Positions 49,007 through 58,975 of a stretch of DNA of 64,000 nt are shown here, one piece after another. Below the pieces are notes generated by a model, which saw nothing but the letters and a program-made list of their open reading frames with translations, ran no database searches and was not told the origin of the DNA. A program made the position numbers and the translations under genes. Source of the DNA: Barthelona sp. PCE (Eukaryota > Metamonada: BaSk clade); assembly GCA_040285745.1 (NCBI GenBank), contig JAUFOR010000002.1, positions 124,001 to 188,000 of the forward strand, written 5' to 3'. The first letter of the stretch is position 1. The number at the start of each line of letters is the position of its first letter.

Positions 49007-49930
49007 ATGAGCTATTCCGACATCAGCTCTTACACAGCAGTAAGTGCAACACCAAGTCCCGAAGCACTTAGGGCAGAACAGCTCATTCAAGCTAACAGCA
49101 GAAAAATTTCTGCATATTTCGGGCAATACGAGCTTTCTCAACTCACACTCAACCAATTTGAAGATAAATTATTTGGAGAATTGGGCTTCATTCGCACACC
49201 AGCATTCAACCGTCTTCTTTCAAAAGACAGAATTGCTCTCATTGATGTATACCGCGCGCTTCGTGCTGTTGACGAGACCCAGTTCCACCTGAAGACAGAG
49301 AATAATGCACGTATCGATCATTTGAAAGGGTTTACACTGAACCCTGAGACTCTTCCAGATTCTTCCGTCAGAAAACGTAAAGTTGAGGGTCTCGTTGATC
49401 ACGTCGGGTTCATAGACACACATATACCAGATAATTTTGTGCTCCCAGCAGCGACAGAAGACCCATATGAGCAGATTCAAGAGTATGCCAGACTTCTAAG
49501 TATCAATGTTGTATCTATTGTCCAGTTCCGCATGAAGCTGGAGGAGCTGGGCATTCCCTTTTCACAGAAAATTGACACGATCATCAACCAGTTCAGTGCT
49601 TCGAACATCTTTCCTTTTTCTCAGTTCGTCAATGCGTTGAATGAGGTCCTGAACATGCCACGTTTCGAGCAACAACCAGTGAACAACATTGCGGTACCTG
49701 GTGTTTTGAGAGAGCCTGTCTTTTCACCAAGTAAGAGGGTGTACAATAACGCAAACAGGTCAACGGTGAATTTCATTACGTGGGAGGATGACAAGCCCCA
49801 GCAAACGACACCAGTGAAGAACACTAGTCGAGCGCAGTTGGATCATGGCAATCTCCTTACATGGAATTCCCCAAGTAATTCAACGTTGGAATCAGAAGAG
49901 AAAAAAGGTCCTCGTCAATGGATTTATTAA
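49007..49930 (+). CDS. Protein with two helical repeat modules, unknown
   Basis: A 307-residue protein. Two similar helical units are visible: about residues 30-75 (YFGQYELSQLTLNQFEDKLFGELG) and 160-220 (YARLLSINVVSIVQFRMKLEELG). Both have the pattern of helix-loop-helix pairs of the EF-hand type but without calcium loops. The C-terminal third is polar and disordered (TWEDDKPQQTTP), with a repeated NLLTW/NFITW motif. I do not recognise the family. Convergent with the CEP95-like gene across 27 bp, it may be a cytoskeletal adaptor. Confidence 0.65.
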   Translation: MSYSDISSYTAVSATPSPEALRAEQLIQANSRKISAYFGQYELSQLTLNQFEDKLFGELGFIRTPAFNRLLSKDRIALIDVYRALRAVDETQFHLKTENNARIDHLKGFTLNPETLPDSSVRKRKVEGLVDHVGFIDTHIPDNFVLPAATEDPYEQIQEYARLLSINVVSIVQFRMKLEELGIPFSQKIDTIINQFSASNIFPFSQFVNALNEVLNMPRFEQQPVNNIAVPGVLREPVFSPSKRVYNNANRSTVNFITWEDDKPQQTTPVKNTSRAQLDHGNLLTWNSPSNSTLESEEKKGPRQWIY

Positions 49931-49957
49931 TAAATGTATCTTTTTATCAATTAATGA

Positions 49958-51595
49958 TTATTTTCTCTTCCTTTTTGAAATGAAAGATTTCATTACTTTT
50001 TCGATACGCTTGTTACGAATGCGGTCCTGTCTCAGCACACCGATATGGTTTTCTATATCATTAATACGATTGAAACACATTGACAACACGTGTTCCAAAT
50101 CTTCATTGAAAACATTGGTGATATCTCGATCTTCTTTTAGCAATTCTTCCATCTCCTCTAGTTTCTGTCTTGAAACCTCTGCATACTCTTTACGATGTTG
50201 TGAAGAGAGTGTATTTGCCAAATTTGTGAGTTGATTTCGACGATCTCTGAGGAAATCACGTTGTTTACGCTCGATTTGTCTGTTCAATATTACACGATCA
50301 CGATCTGCACTGTCTTGTTCTTTTAGCATATTATCAAAGAGACCATTCAGCATATCCTTAAGATTAGCCTTTTCTTGTTTACCATTTGATACGTCAGTGT
50401 ATAAGTTCTTCAATGAATCAACAATTTTCTTGCTCTTACTCTCAAACAGTGAACCATTTCTTTTAACCTCATGATCCTTTTCTGTAAGAAACATGTGCAT
50501 CTCCTGACGCTTCTCTTTCTCACTAATAATGCGGCGTTCCAGCAACATTATAATATCTCGTATGGAACGGAGTAACCCAGCTTTCTTTTTCCGAAGTTTT
50601 CTAATATCATTTGTATCAATTGTATCTTTTAAAGATGTATCTGTGCATAAACTGACCAAGAGAGTTAACTCCTGTTCGGTTAAGAAACGTGGTAACTGCT
50701 TCAGTTCATCATTGATCCCATGATTAACAAGTTTGCTAATTAAATCATCAAACTCTTCCTCCGGTTCGTCATTGTCAAATGTAAGTTTCTTTTTATCATT
50801 TTTAACACGTTTCAATAACTTTTTGTTTCTTTGTGCAATACGTCTACGACGATCCTCGTTGCTTCTCTTATTTTGTCTTCTAACTGGCTTCTTTGGAGTT
50901 TTATACTTGATAATTTGCTTCTTTTTAGGTACTTTCTTCTTCTTTTTCGATTTAGTCTTGGTGCTTTTAGCAACAAACTCTGGTTCTAACTCCGGATCCG
51001 GTTCCCTCTTAGTAGGAGAGACGCTCGGTACGATGACAACATGATCTTCTCTTTGCCTTATCATCTCATCCTTTGCAATAAGTTGTTTCTGTAGCCTTTC
51101 AATATCGCTTTCAAGAGCGGAATTGCGCTGACGAATTGCATCGATTTCTAAGCTTTCCTCGATCCTTGTTCGGTCCACATTCGTGGATATGGGCTTTTCG
51201 GGCAGTGTTTGAACTTGTTTTGTTATAGGACGCTGCAAAGTAAGAAAGTAAAAAACTTCAAGCAGGTGTACGATGCTTGTGTAGAATTGAGGGTGTGAAT
51301 AGAATACAATGGACTCAGGGGAGATGTGTGAGAATGCTGAAGCGCGTAGATTGAGCACATCATTTGCTAGATAATTCAAAAGCGCCTGCGCATTATGAAT
51401 TGCATCTTCATCTGAGAGCGGCCTGCGAATGACATCTGTGACTTTCTTGTGATATAGGTGTTCTAAAATGCATATAAAATAGGATGGGGTGACATCTTCC
51501 AGTTTTTCAACTTCAAAATCGTTTGAAACAACGCTTTGCAAGATTTCGTTGGCAGCATGAAGCACTTCGCTGCGCTGTGGCTTCTTATCCTTCAT
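49958..51595 (-). CDS. CEP95-like NN-CH domain coiled-coil protein
   Basis: A 545-residue protein. The N-terminal ~120 residues match the calponin-homology-like NN-CH fold of CEP95: PLSDEDAIHNAQALLNYLAN, then HISPESIV and IVHLLEVFYFL. A Lys/Arg-rich linker (KSKKKKKVPKKKQ) and a long C-terminal coiled coil follow (NLYTDVSNGKQEKANLK, DRDVLNRQIERKQRDFL). CEP95 is a centrosomal protein and NN-CH domains bind microtubules, so a basal-body role is inferred. Codon use is AT-rich. Confidence 0.55.
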   Translation of the reverse strand: MKDKKPQRSEVLHAANEILQSVVSNDFEVEKLEDVTPSYFICILEHLYHKKVTDVIRRPLSDEDAIHNAQALLNYLANDVLNLRASAFSHISPESIVFYSHPQFYTSIVHLLEVFYFLTLQRPITKQVQTLPEKPISTNVDRTRIEESLEIDAIRQRNSALESDIERLQKQLIAKDEMIRQREDHVVIVPSVSPTKREPDPELEPEFVAKSTKTKSKKKKKVPKKKQIIKYKTPKKPVRRQNKRSNEDRRRRIAQRNKKLLKRVKNDKKKLTFDNDEPEEEFDDLISKLVNHGINDELKQLPRFLTEQELTLLVSLCTDTSLKDTIDTNDIRKLRKKKAGLLRSIRDIIMLLERRIISEKEKRQEMHMFLTEKDHEVKRNGSLFESKSKKIVDSLKNLYTDVSNGKQEKANLKDMLNGLFDNMLKEQDSADRDRVILNRQIERKQRDFLRDRRNQLTNLANTLSSQHRKEYAEVSRQKLEEMEELLKEDRDITNVFNEDLEHVLSMCFNRINDIENHIGVLRQDRIRNKRIEKVMKSFISKRKRK

Positions 51596-52051
51596 CCCAC
51601 TTGTGTAAAAAAGGAGTATTTTGCTATAACAATTGAAGTTTAACTATCTTAATATAGTGGATAGTTTAACTGATTTAAACGTGTTTAAGTGATGTTCAAT
51701 ACAAGGTACTTCCATAATAAAGCCACATTTTATTGTATAATCAACAAAAACCTTGTTCATTATGTTGCAAGGTTGAGGTGGTTTTAGAATACCAAAATTG
51801 GGTTAAATTCTATATTATTCTTGTTTTTACTATCAAACCAAATTTTAGCTAATAATTCAATAGGAATTCAAATCTTTGCGATTTACAAATTTTTGATGAA
51901 TCAGTATCTGTAAAAGTGACATAAATGAACCAAGAAGGGCAGGCCTAGGATGATACGTTTGAGTGAGGAGGAACTATAGTGATTTGAGTTTTCTTTCTCT
52001 TTTGTTTAAATATAGTCCTCATTTTTTGTTGAAGCACTTTAATACTGCAGC
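51596..52051. other. Divergent intergenic region
   Basis: 456 AT-rich bases with frequent stops in all frames. Promoter space for the CEP95-like gene (a CTCCTTTTTTACA motif on the minus strand) and the membrane-protein gene. No other feature seen. Confidence 0.5.
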
Positions 52052-53035
52052 ATGAACGAATCCACACCACTAACTGCGGCTCCCATAAAACCGACAGAAT
52101 ATATTCCAGCAGAACCTGTTCTTGAAGAATCTACAACTAGTTCGATCTTCCCAAAACATGCTCTCCTCATTAATATAAGCGTTTTTTTTCTTTGCTTTCT
52201 TATTGTGATATTTTCTTTCAGTGCATCAGCTTTCTTCGGATCTTTCATGGTTTTAGTAATTCAAGTTAAATTCTACCATCCATACGTTGGCTACATCACC
52301 TTAAAAGACCGTGATGACATTTCTAAGACGATAAAAACAGTCATTGCAGTTTTTGATGCAGTTCATTTGTTGTTATCTTTTAGTGTTGTTTTCTTCATGA
52401 CAAACACGACCATTTTCCTCATCGTTGGTGGTGTTATGCTTCTTTTGGGTCATATGACTGTGTTTTCGGTTCGTTTCTTCTACTTCTCCAAGAAGCATTC
52501 GTTTTATACCTTTTCAGGAATAATGTGCATTGTGTGTCTGATTGACCTTGGTATTGAAATCAACCTCGTCACAGAAACACCGTTTCATTACACAGATTCC
52601 AGATCTTACAAGAGTTCAATTTTTGTTATTGCTCATACTTTGTACAGCATTGTATATATTTGGCGTCTTACAAAGTTCAGCAGTGCTGGAACGATGGAGC
52701 TTACTGGCAATGAGATCATTGCAATCATTCAGTGTTTCATTTGTTGCCTCTTTACCTGGTTTATCACACCTTGGTTTATTCGCGGTTGGTATTATTTTTT
52801 CGAAAATTATGATCCTAAGCATCTTGATACAGCACAATTTTTGTGGGATTGGGGAAGAGGAACTACATTTTTCGGTCAAGTAGCCTTTATTACTATTGCA
52901 GTTCTTCTTATCATTTGGTTGCTCATTACTTTCTTCAGGATCATTAGGAATTGCGTCTCTTCTTATGGTGAGTACGTTGAAAACTATGATCGTTTATACA
53001 ACAACGGAAAGAAGAAAGTTTCTAACCCAGTCTAA
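52052..53035 (+). CDS. Seven-helix membrane protein, unknown
   Basis: A 327-residue multi-pass protein. After a polar N-terminus of ~35 residues, hydrophobic segments lie near residues 37-75 (possibly two), 91-111, 115-141, 150-170, 190-207, 225-255 and 285-312. The C-terminus is polar (NNGKKKVSNPV). No transporter or receptor motif was recognised. The following gene, on the same strand, is also a membrane protein, but 310 bp separate them. Confidence 0.75.
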   Translation: MNESTPLTAAPIKPTEYIPAEPVLEESTTSSIFPKHALLINISVFFLCFLIVIFSFSASAFFGSFMVLVIQVKFYHPYVGYITLKDRDDISKTIKTVIAVFDAVHLLLSFSVVFFMTNTTIFLIVGGVMLLLGHMTVFSVRFFYFSKKHSFYTFSGIMCIVCLIDLGIEINLVTETPFHYTDSRSYKSSIFVIAHTLYSIVYIWRLTKFSSAGTMELTGNEIIAIIQCFICCLFTWFITPWFIRGWYYFFENYDPKHLDTAQFLWDWGRGTTFFGQVAFITIAVLLIIWLLITFFRIIRNCVSSYGEYVENYDRLYNNGKKKVSNPV

Positions 53036-53345
53036 ATTGTTATTTAGTGGTTTTCTTGAATACAAACCGTATATGAGTGCTAATAATACACTCTTTTTAA
53101 TGTTAATATGTCCATAAACTAAATAAATTCCTATTTATCAATTTTTTTTCAACTCGTATGAGATAGATTTACAACTTCTAGCTACGATCAGCGGTACAAA
53201 TATGCGTGAATCTTGGTGTTTGAGTGGTCATTTCACCGCGAACATTCAGGAAAAGTAATTCCTGCAGCATACCGAATTTATCCCTCTTTGCTCTTTTTGA
53301 AAGTTTTTAACACCTTAACCGGTTACTTACAAGTTATTTACTCCT
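53036..53345. other. Spacer between two membrane-protein genes
   Basis: 310 bp of AT-rich sequence with the upstream region of the PQ-loop-like gene. No initiator motif, open frame or RNA structure stood out. Confidence 0.5.
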
Positions 53346-54488
53346 ATGGACATCTCATTGAACGCTATTGCCAACTTTTTTGGTACGATCAGTTTAATTC
53401 TATTCATGATTGCCTATTTCTTCCCGATAAGGCTCAGCTACAAGCTGAAGGCAACAGATCTCTCCTTACCGTTCGTTATATTTTGGATTATTGGAGATAC
53501 GCTTGCCTTGTTAGGACTTTTTATCACTGGAACCTTTGTCACCTCACAGCTCCTCATCCATATCTTTTTTGTGGTCATGAACTTTGTTCTTCTCACACAG
53601 TATCACTTATATAAGAAGAAGAGCGATGCTGAGCAGTTAGAAAATGACGAGTTCGAACTTAAATTGCCTTCTATGATGCCTGCTTTTATTATGTTAATCG
53701 GTGTTGGCTTTACACAGGTCCGTGCTGCTGAAGGTTCACTCTTTGGTATTGAAATTAATACATATGCTACTGTTCTTCCATGGGTAAGCACATTGATGTA
53801 TTTCTCTTCTCGTGTGTCCCAGGTATACAAAAACTACCAGGACAAGAGTTGCGAGTCACTCTCAATTGGAATGTTCATGTGTACGTTCACTGGTAACGTG
53901 GTGTACTGTGTTCAGGTTATCATTTCCGTCTACGATCACAACGGAACTACTTTCGGACGTCAGCTCCCTTACATGATGAGCACCGGTTTCATTGCAATGT
54001 TAGATCTTGTTGTGTTGTATCAGTTCAAGCTTTATAAGCCCACTGATATTGCTGTTAATGAAGACAGAAAGACAGGTACTCCATCTCTCGAAGTCCTCGT
54101 TGATGACGTCCATAACGCCTCCCCCCGCCTCTCCTCATCCGTTGACGAAGATATTGACATCGTCCAATACTGTCTTGATCTCCTTGCAGTGGATGAGCAT
54201 GATAGCCATGAAGTCGATATTCCTCATATCAAATCTCTTATTGAGGAACACACTCTCAACCCGTTTGATAGGTTAAAGGGTGTTCAAAAGGAAGATCTTG
54301 AACTTGCAATCGTGTCTACGGTTTATTATTTATACACTTGCTCTGTTGAAGAAACGACCTTTGAAGAGATAATTAGTGAAGTACTTGAGCGTGTTGAAAA
54401 GCTCGAGAGTGATGAGATTGAACATTTGTTTAACAATGATCAGTTTGTTATCGCTATTGCTTCTGAAAAAAAATCCCCCCAACTATAA
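53346..54488 (+). CDS. PQ-loop family lysosomal-type transporter, PQ motifs diverged
   Basis: A 380-residue protein. Two seven-helix-family repeats are seen: FFPIRLSYKLKATDLSLPFV followed by FWIIGDTLALLG (about residues 25-65), and RVSQVYKNYQDKSCESLSIG (about 160-180). The pattern is that of the Ypq/PQLC2 cationic amino-acid exporters. The signature PQ dipeptides are replaced by PI and SQ. After the last helix a ~140-residue cytosolic tail is acidic and helical (VDIPHIKSLIEEHTL, VEKLESDEIEHLF). Export of amino acids from lysosome-like vacuoles is inferred by family, not shown. Confidence 0.65.
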   Translation: MDISLNAIANFFGTISLILFMIAYFFPIRLSYKLKATDLSLPFVIFWIIGDTLALLGLFITGTFVTSQLLIHIFFVVMNFVLLTQYHLYKKKSDAEQLENDEFELKLPSMMPAFIMLIGVGFTQVRAAEGSLFGIEINTYATVLPWVSTLMYFSSRVSQVYKNYQDKSCESLSIGMFMCTFTGNVVYCVQVIISVYDHNGTTFGRQLPYMMSTGFIAMLDLVVLYQFKLYKPTDIAVNEDRKTGTPSLEVLVDDVHNASPRLSSSVDEDIDIVQYCLDLLAVDEHDSHEVDIPHIKSLIEEHTLNPFDRLKGVQKEDLELAIVSTVYYLYTCSVEETTFEEIISEVLERVEKLESDEIEHLFNNDQFVIAIASEKKSPQL

Positions 54489-54511
54489 TCCCCCCAATAA
54501 ATACCACATTA

Positions 54512-55729
54512 TCAGTTTACTTGTTGCATACCATATAGCGTACAGAATGCTCTAATATCGTTTGCACAATGATCTGGGACAATGATAACGTGATTACCTG
54601 GACATTTAAATATTCCATCTACTGATGTATCATTATACAGTGTTACACTCATTTGAGTGCGGCATCTGTTTTCTCTGAACCCACCAGCATCGATAGTGAC
54701 ACCTTCTTCAAGATAATATCTCTCCAGGTTCATACCACCTAATCTAAAAATGGTAACCTTTCTCCCAGGACAGAAATAACCCTTCACAGCATAGTTGAGT
54801 TTGGTCTCAAAGTGAGTGTCGAGCTCAGCGTAATCAGGAATCTCAGGCGCAATTGTACAGTGAGCAAAGTCCAAGGAACGTGACTCTTCATCAACAGATT
54901 GCGGGTTGGCCATGAAACAGGGCATGTCACTCACTAACCGCGCAATATGCATCGAGAGGGTTGCTTGTATGTCTCCTTCACAACCAGCAGTCATATGCTT
55001 ATTCAACAAAGAAAGCGACAGGCATGCAGTTATGCTTGGGTCAATACGTTTAATCATGTCAAAGCAGCATATACTCATCATTTCAGCATTATGTGTCTCG
55101 CAAAGATTCTCAATAGCAGTGTGAAGTCTGAGGAATGGGATATTTTGTTCTGTTGGTTCAAAACCGTTAAGCTCTTGAAATTTAACAGCGGCTTCCTCGG
55201 TTTTATCCGCTGCAGTGATGTTATATAGCTCAAGCAATTCATCCAAATCAATTTTGATGATATTCGTACCGAACTTATCTTTGATTAACTTATCCTGCAA
55301 TGTAGTGGCACCCGAGGCAATGAGCCACTGTGAGGGGTTCCCAATAAGGAGGAAATTGGTTCCATGAAGTCTATTGGCAACCTTCATACTGTTACCAATA
55401 TCTGAATTGAGATGATCTGTGATGTCATCGTGGCTGATGATCTTCACATTCACCCCTTTCTGTTCCAGGTATGCGTTAACCTCTATTGTCGCTGCAAGTG
55501 AGTTGTCTGAACCAGAAAACACTAATAACATGCGTCTGTGCATAAATTCGGATTCATTCTTGGTGTAAAACTCTCTTAAAGCTCCCTCAGTACCTCCTGT
55601 TAAACAAAAAATACCGACATGCTCCCCATTGAAAACAAAATCCGGATTTTGATCCATAATGATAAATTCAACCCCATCAACATGCCTAGGCGTAACACTA
55701 AGATCTGTTCTGAAACATAAAATCTTCAT
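54512..55729 (-). CDS. L-fucose isomerase-like protein
   Basis: A 405-residue protein. The C-terminal half has the FucI/AraA-like signature GCEGDIQATLSMHIARLVSD, then the block around FAHCTIAP, an acidic Glu, and FCPGRKVTIFRLGGMNLERY. The N-terminal half is Rossmann-like (LLVFSGSDNSLAATIEV). It is shorter than true FucI (~590) and resembles FucI-like proteins of bacteria and archaea. The enzymatic product is not certain; a sugar isomerisation is inferred. Such genes are rare in eukaryotes, so bacterial transfer is likely. Start at the ATG ending at 55729. Confidence 0.65.
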   Translation of the reverse strand: MKILCFRTDLSVTPRHVDGVEFIIMDQNPDFVFNGEHVGIFCLTGGTEGALREFYTKNESEFMHRRMLLVFSGSDNSLAATIEVNAYLEQKGVNVKIISHDDITDHLNSDIGNSMKVANRLHGTNFLLIGNPSQWLIASGATTLQDKLIKDKFGTNIIKIDLDELLELYNITAADKTEEAAVKFQELNGFEPTEQNIPFLRLHTAIENLCETHNAEMMSICCFDMIKRIDPSITACLSLSLLNKHMTAGCEGDIQATLSMHIARLVSDMPCFMANPQSVDEESRSLDFAHCTIAPEIPDYAELDTHFETKLNYAVKGYFCPGRKVTIFRLGGMNLERYYLEEGVTIDAGGFRENRCRTQMSVTLYNDTSVDGIFKCPGNHVIIVPDHCANDIRAFCTLYGMQQVN

Positions 55730-55795
55730 TTTAAAATAAAGTTGTGAATGGAGAAAAAAACAATTAAACAATACTTCTATTTACTACAACTGATG

Positions 55796-56722
55796 TTACA
55801 GGTCGAACTTCCAGATATGCACAATCTTATCACAGCCGCCAGAACATACATAGCCTTCATGGAAAGAAAGATTTAAGATATTTGATCTAGAGATGCCTTG
55901 ACATTCAACATGAGTGTTATCATCAAGGTCAAAGAAGAAGAACTTCTTGTCATCACCGGTTGACAGGAGCATGTTGTCTCTGAGGAGGAGCATTGCTTTG
56001 ATTTTCTTCTGGTGACCCATCAAGATTTGTCCCTTTTGTAGTCCATCATTGACGGCCCAGCAGATGATGGTGTTGTCAAAGGAACCTGAAAACAGACGTT
56101 TCTCGACTCTATCAAAGATCAGAGAGCGAATTGAACCGCGATGACCTTCATGCTCTGCCAACACAACAGGGTTTGTCTCGTTGGAGATGTCCACGGAGTA
56201 GATGTTACGGTTGTATGCACCACAATAGGCGATTTTTGCATCGGTATCGAATGTTAGACAAGAAAGCCATGCAGAACACACGTATAATCGAGAAAAAGAT
56301 CCGTCCTGGTAGTTGTAAACGGTCAGATACTTATCACGCGAGACACTAATAATCAGATGACGCTCGTTATCGATAGCAATAGCAGTAACACGGTTACGAT
56401 GAGGTTCAAAATCTCCATTGGGAACAAGCCTGGGGGTTCCTGTCATATCAAGGGAAAAGAAAAGGATAGTTCCTGACTTTAAACCAACGTAAAATGTAGA
56501 ATCATGATTGTTATAGACCAAACATGAAGGATGTGATGCTGTTTGATGCATTTGCAACTGGATAAACGTTTGTTCGTTCTCCTTTACACGCCAAAGACGG
56601 ATAGTCTTATCCTCTGCAATAGAAACACACAGGTTTAAATCTGAGAGGTAATACGCTCCATTGACGTCTCCTTTATGCCCTGAAATCTTGCATACTTCGT
56701 GAAATTGTGGAGCTTCAGCCAT
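55796..56722 (-). CDS. WD40 protein, WDFY1/2-like propeller without FYVE
   Basis: A 308-residue seven-bladed propeller. Units include GHKGDVNGAYYL, SIAEDKTIRLWRV, GLKSGTILFFSL, LFSGSFDNTIICWAV and GGCDKIVHIWKF. The pattern, especially CVSIAEDKTIRLWR followed by VGLKSGTI, resembles the propeller of WDFY1/WDFY2. The endosome-binding FYVE zinc finger of those proteins is absent, since the protein ends with the last blade. An eIF3i-like call was considered and is weaker. Confidence 0.6.
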   Translation of the reverse strand: MAEAPQFHEVCKISGHKGDVNGAYYLSDLNLCVSIAEDKTIRLWRVKENEQTFIQLQMHQTASHPSCLVYNNHDSTFYVGLKSGTILFFSLDMTGTPRLVPNGDFEPHRNRVTAIAIDNERHLIISVSRDKYLTVYNYQDGSFSRLYVCSAWLSCLTFDTDAKIAYCGAYNRNIYSVDISNETNPVVLAEHEGHRGSIRSLIFDRVEKRLFSGSFDNTIICWAVNDGLQKGQILMGHQKKIKAMLLLRDNMLLSTGDDKKFFFFDLDDNTHVECQGISRSNILNLSFHEGYVCSGGCDKIVHIWKFDL

Positions 56723-57143
56723 TAAATATATTGATATGGGTATAAATCTTCAAAACTCTTTTTTGTAAACTTTTTGGCTATCATCAATCCTGAACTTTGA
56801 GTTAATATCTTGTATAATGGACGGGAACGATGGTAAATTATTCAAATAACATTATTGATTGAAGAAGTTTCATCCCTGCTTAACTTCAATAAACTTTTTG
56901 TCTGTCTGAACAAGTCCAATGCACCATTCTGTATTGCCATGTTGCAATACAAAAGCACTTAAACAGTTATATTCTCCTAGTAAATACCTGCAATGTGTTG
57001 AGTTCAATGTTTTTAAGATATTTACAATAAAGTTGGATATAAAATAAAGGTTTAACAACGAATAATTGATAATCTGGCATATATATATAAAACAGTACTA
57101 CTTTCTCGTTTTTTTCCTTTTCAAATTGTTATACACACTTTAA
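56723..57143. other. Divergent intergenic region with a perfect hairpin
   Basis: 421 AT-rich bases. TGTATTGC-CATGTT-GCAATACA (56930-56951) is a perfect 8-bp stem with a 6-base loop. It might be a terminator or regulatory hairpin, or chance. The NOP2 side carries a CCTTTTCAAA motif. Confidence 0.4.
57116..57124 (+). promoter_or_regulatory. Initiator-like element of NOP2
   Basis: CCTTTTCAA, 19 bp upstream of the ATG at 57144, is another copy of the recurring motif. Confidence 0.4.
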
Positions 57144-58697
57144 ATGAACTCTGAGATTCTGAGGAAGAGACTTGCATCTTTTCGCAAGAAGGAAAGTACA
57201 TCAACAGGACTTCCTGCAAAAGTACAGACAAAGGCAGCACCTAAGAAGAAAAAACAGTTCTTCCGCGATGCTAACAAATCAGGAGCAAACGAAATTGAGG
57301 TTTCTGAGCTGATTGAATCCGAACCAGAGGCACCTTTTGATGAGTATTCTGAATTCATGAAAGAAGGGGCTTTATCGGGCAAAACAGAAGAAGAAGACTT
57401 CGAGACAGTTGATCTCGGGGATGAATTTAGCGATGAAGATGAAGAATTGCAAGATCTCATTCTGGAGAAGAAGGCTGAAGATTTTATGAACACAATGCTC
57501 GAAAATCAACGTCTTGCACAGGAGGATATCCAGGAACAGATGCTTGAAGAGGATAGCAGCCTCATAACCAACGTTTCAGTACCTGAAACTTATAAAGTTA
57601 ATGATGATCAGATCCTTATGAAGGATACCATCCTCACCCTTGATCGCACAGTTCTTCGTGAGGAGATCGACAATGCACTGCGTACCCTTGCTAACTTCAA
57701 AAGCATTCCCCAGGAAAAGCGCCCTAGCAGATCACAGCTTATTTCTCAACTCAAAACACATTTGTCTGCATTCTACGGATGGTTACCATCACTTATTGAT
57801 AGGTTCTTCAACATGTTCAGTATCGATGAGGTCATTGCATTCCTCGAAGCCGCAGAAATGCCTCGTCCCACAACTATTCGTGTTAACACATTGAAGGCAC
57901 GTGTGAAGGACGTCTACAGATACCTAACCTCAAAGGGAGCGAAGATCAAGAAGGTACCGTGGGCCAAGGAGTGCCTTCAGATTGTAGATTCCCAGGTTCG
58001 AATCGGTGGTACTGCTTCATATCTCACAGGTAATTACATGCTCCAGACTGCCGCATCTCTCATGCCTGTAATTGCTTTAGACCCAAAGCCCGGCATGAAG
58101 TGCCTTGATATGGCATGTGCTCCAGGTGGTAAGACAGCTCATATGGCAGCACTCATGAAGAACCGTGGTGAGCTCATTGCTAACGATCTTCGTAAAGATA
58201 GACTGGTTGCAGTTTTTGCTAACTTGCATCGTTTGGGTGTTCGGATTGCGTCTATTATTAATTTTGACGGTAAGGATATTCCAGAAAATATCGGTCTTTT
58301 CGATCGCGTGCTTTTGGATGCCCCTTGTTCAGGTCTTGGTGTCATTGATCGTGACCCTTCGGCAAAGTTGCGCAGAAACGATAAGGATATCGGTCGCAGC
58401 TCACACTTACAGAGAGAACTTATTCGTAAAGCTTTTGCTATGGTTAAGCCTGGTGGTTACATGGTTTACTCCACCTGTTCCATTTTATGTGAGGAGAATG
58501 AAGGTGTTGTTGATTATTTGATCAAGAGATGCAGTAACGCAAAGATTGTTGACAGCGGTTTGGAGTTTGGAGAAAACGGTTTTACTCGTATTAAGACTCA
58601 TCAATACTCCAATGAATTAGCTAAAACAAAGCGTTATTATCCCCATCGTCATAACTTCAGTGGTTTCTATGTTGCCAAAATCCAAAAGGTTCAATAA
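57144..58697 (+). CDS. NOP2: NOP2/NSUN1 rRNA m5C methyltransferase
   Basis: A 517-residue SAM-dependent methyltransferase that makes m5C in the large-subunit rRNA. The N-terminal third is acidic and basic by turns, typical of NOP2 tails. The core starts near residue 175 (RSQLISQLKTHLSAFYGW, FFNMFSIDEVIAFLEAAEMP). The SAM-binding loop is DMACAPGGKTAHMAAL. The catalytic DAPCSG lies near residue 393 and the second cysteine in VYSTCS near 443. PHRHNFSGFYVAKIQK ends the domain as in yeast NOP2. It acts in the nucleolus. Confidence 0.94.
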   Translation: MNSEILRKRLASFRKKESTSTGLPAKVQTKAAPKKKKQFFRDANKSGANEIEVSELIESEPEAPFDEYSEFMKEGALSGKTEEEDFETVDLGDEFSDEDEELQDLILEKKAEDFMNTMLENQRLAQEDIQEQMLEEDSSLITNVSVPETYKVNDDQILMKDTILTLDRTVLREEIDNALRTLANFKSIPQEKRPSRSQLISQLKTHLSAFYGWLPSLIDRFFNMFSIDEVIAFLEAAEMPRPTTIRVNTLKARVKDVYRYLTSKGAKIKKVPWAKECLQIVDSQVRIGGTASYLTGNYMLQTAASLMPVIALDPKPGMKCLDMACAPGGKTAHMAALMKNRGELIANDLRKDRLVAVFANLHRLGVRIASIINFDGKDIPENIGLFDRVLLDAPCSGLGVIDRDPSAKLRRNDKDIGRSSHLQRELIRKAFAMVKPGGYMVYSTCSILCEENEGVVDYLIKRCSNAKIVDSGLEFGENGFTRIKTHQYSNELAKTKRYYPHRHNFSGFYVAKIQKVQ

Positions 58698-58975
58698 ACA
58701 AGAAGAATTGTTTTAGTTCATCTATTTAGCAGCATTAGACGCAAGGGCGCACGCTGAGAGGGAGGGTCTGAAACATCCATGTCACGCACGCGCAGAAGGA
58801 CAGACTAGAAGATTGATTTTCATAAAAACAGAATCTACCCAAAACAGCTCACTCCAACAGTCCCACTTTCACAGTAAGATGCATGCTTCATATGCCATCC
58901 ATCCACAACTTGTGTACCTCTGAGGTCCATCTAACAACACATTCAATTTTCTCTCTGTAATCACAGTACACAATA

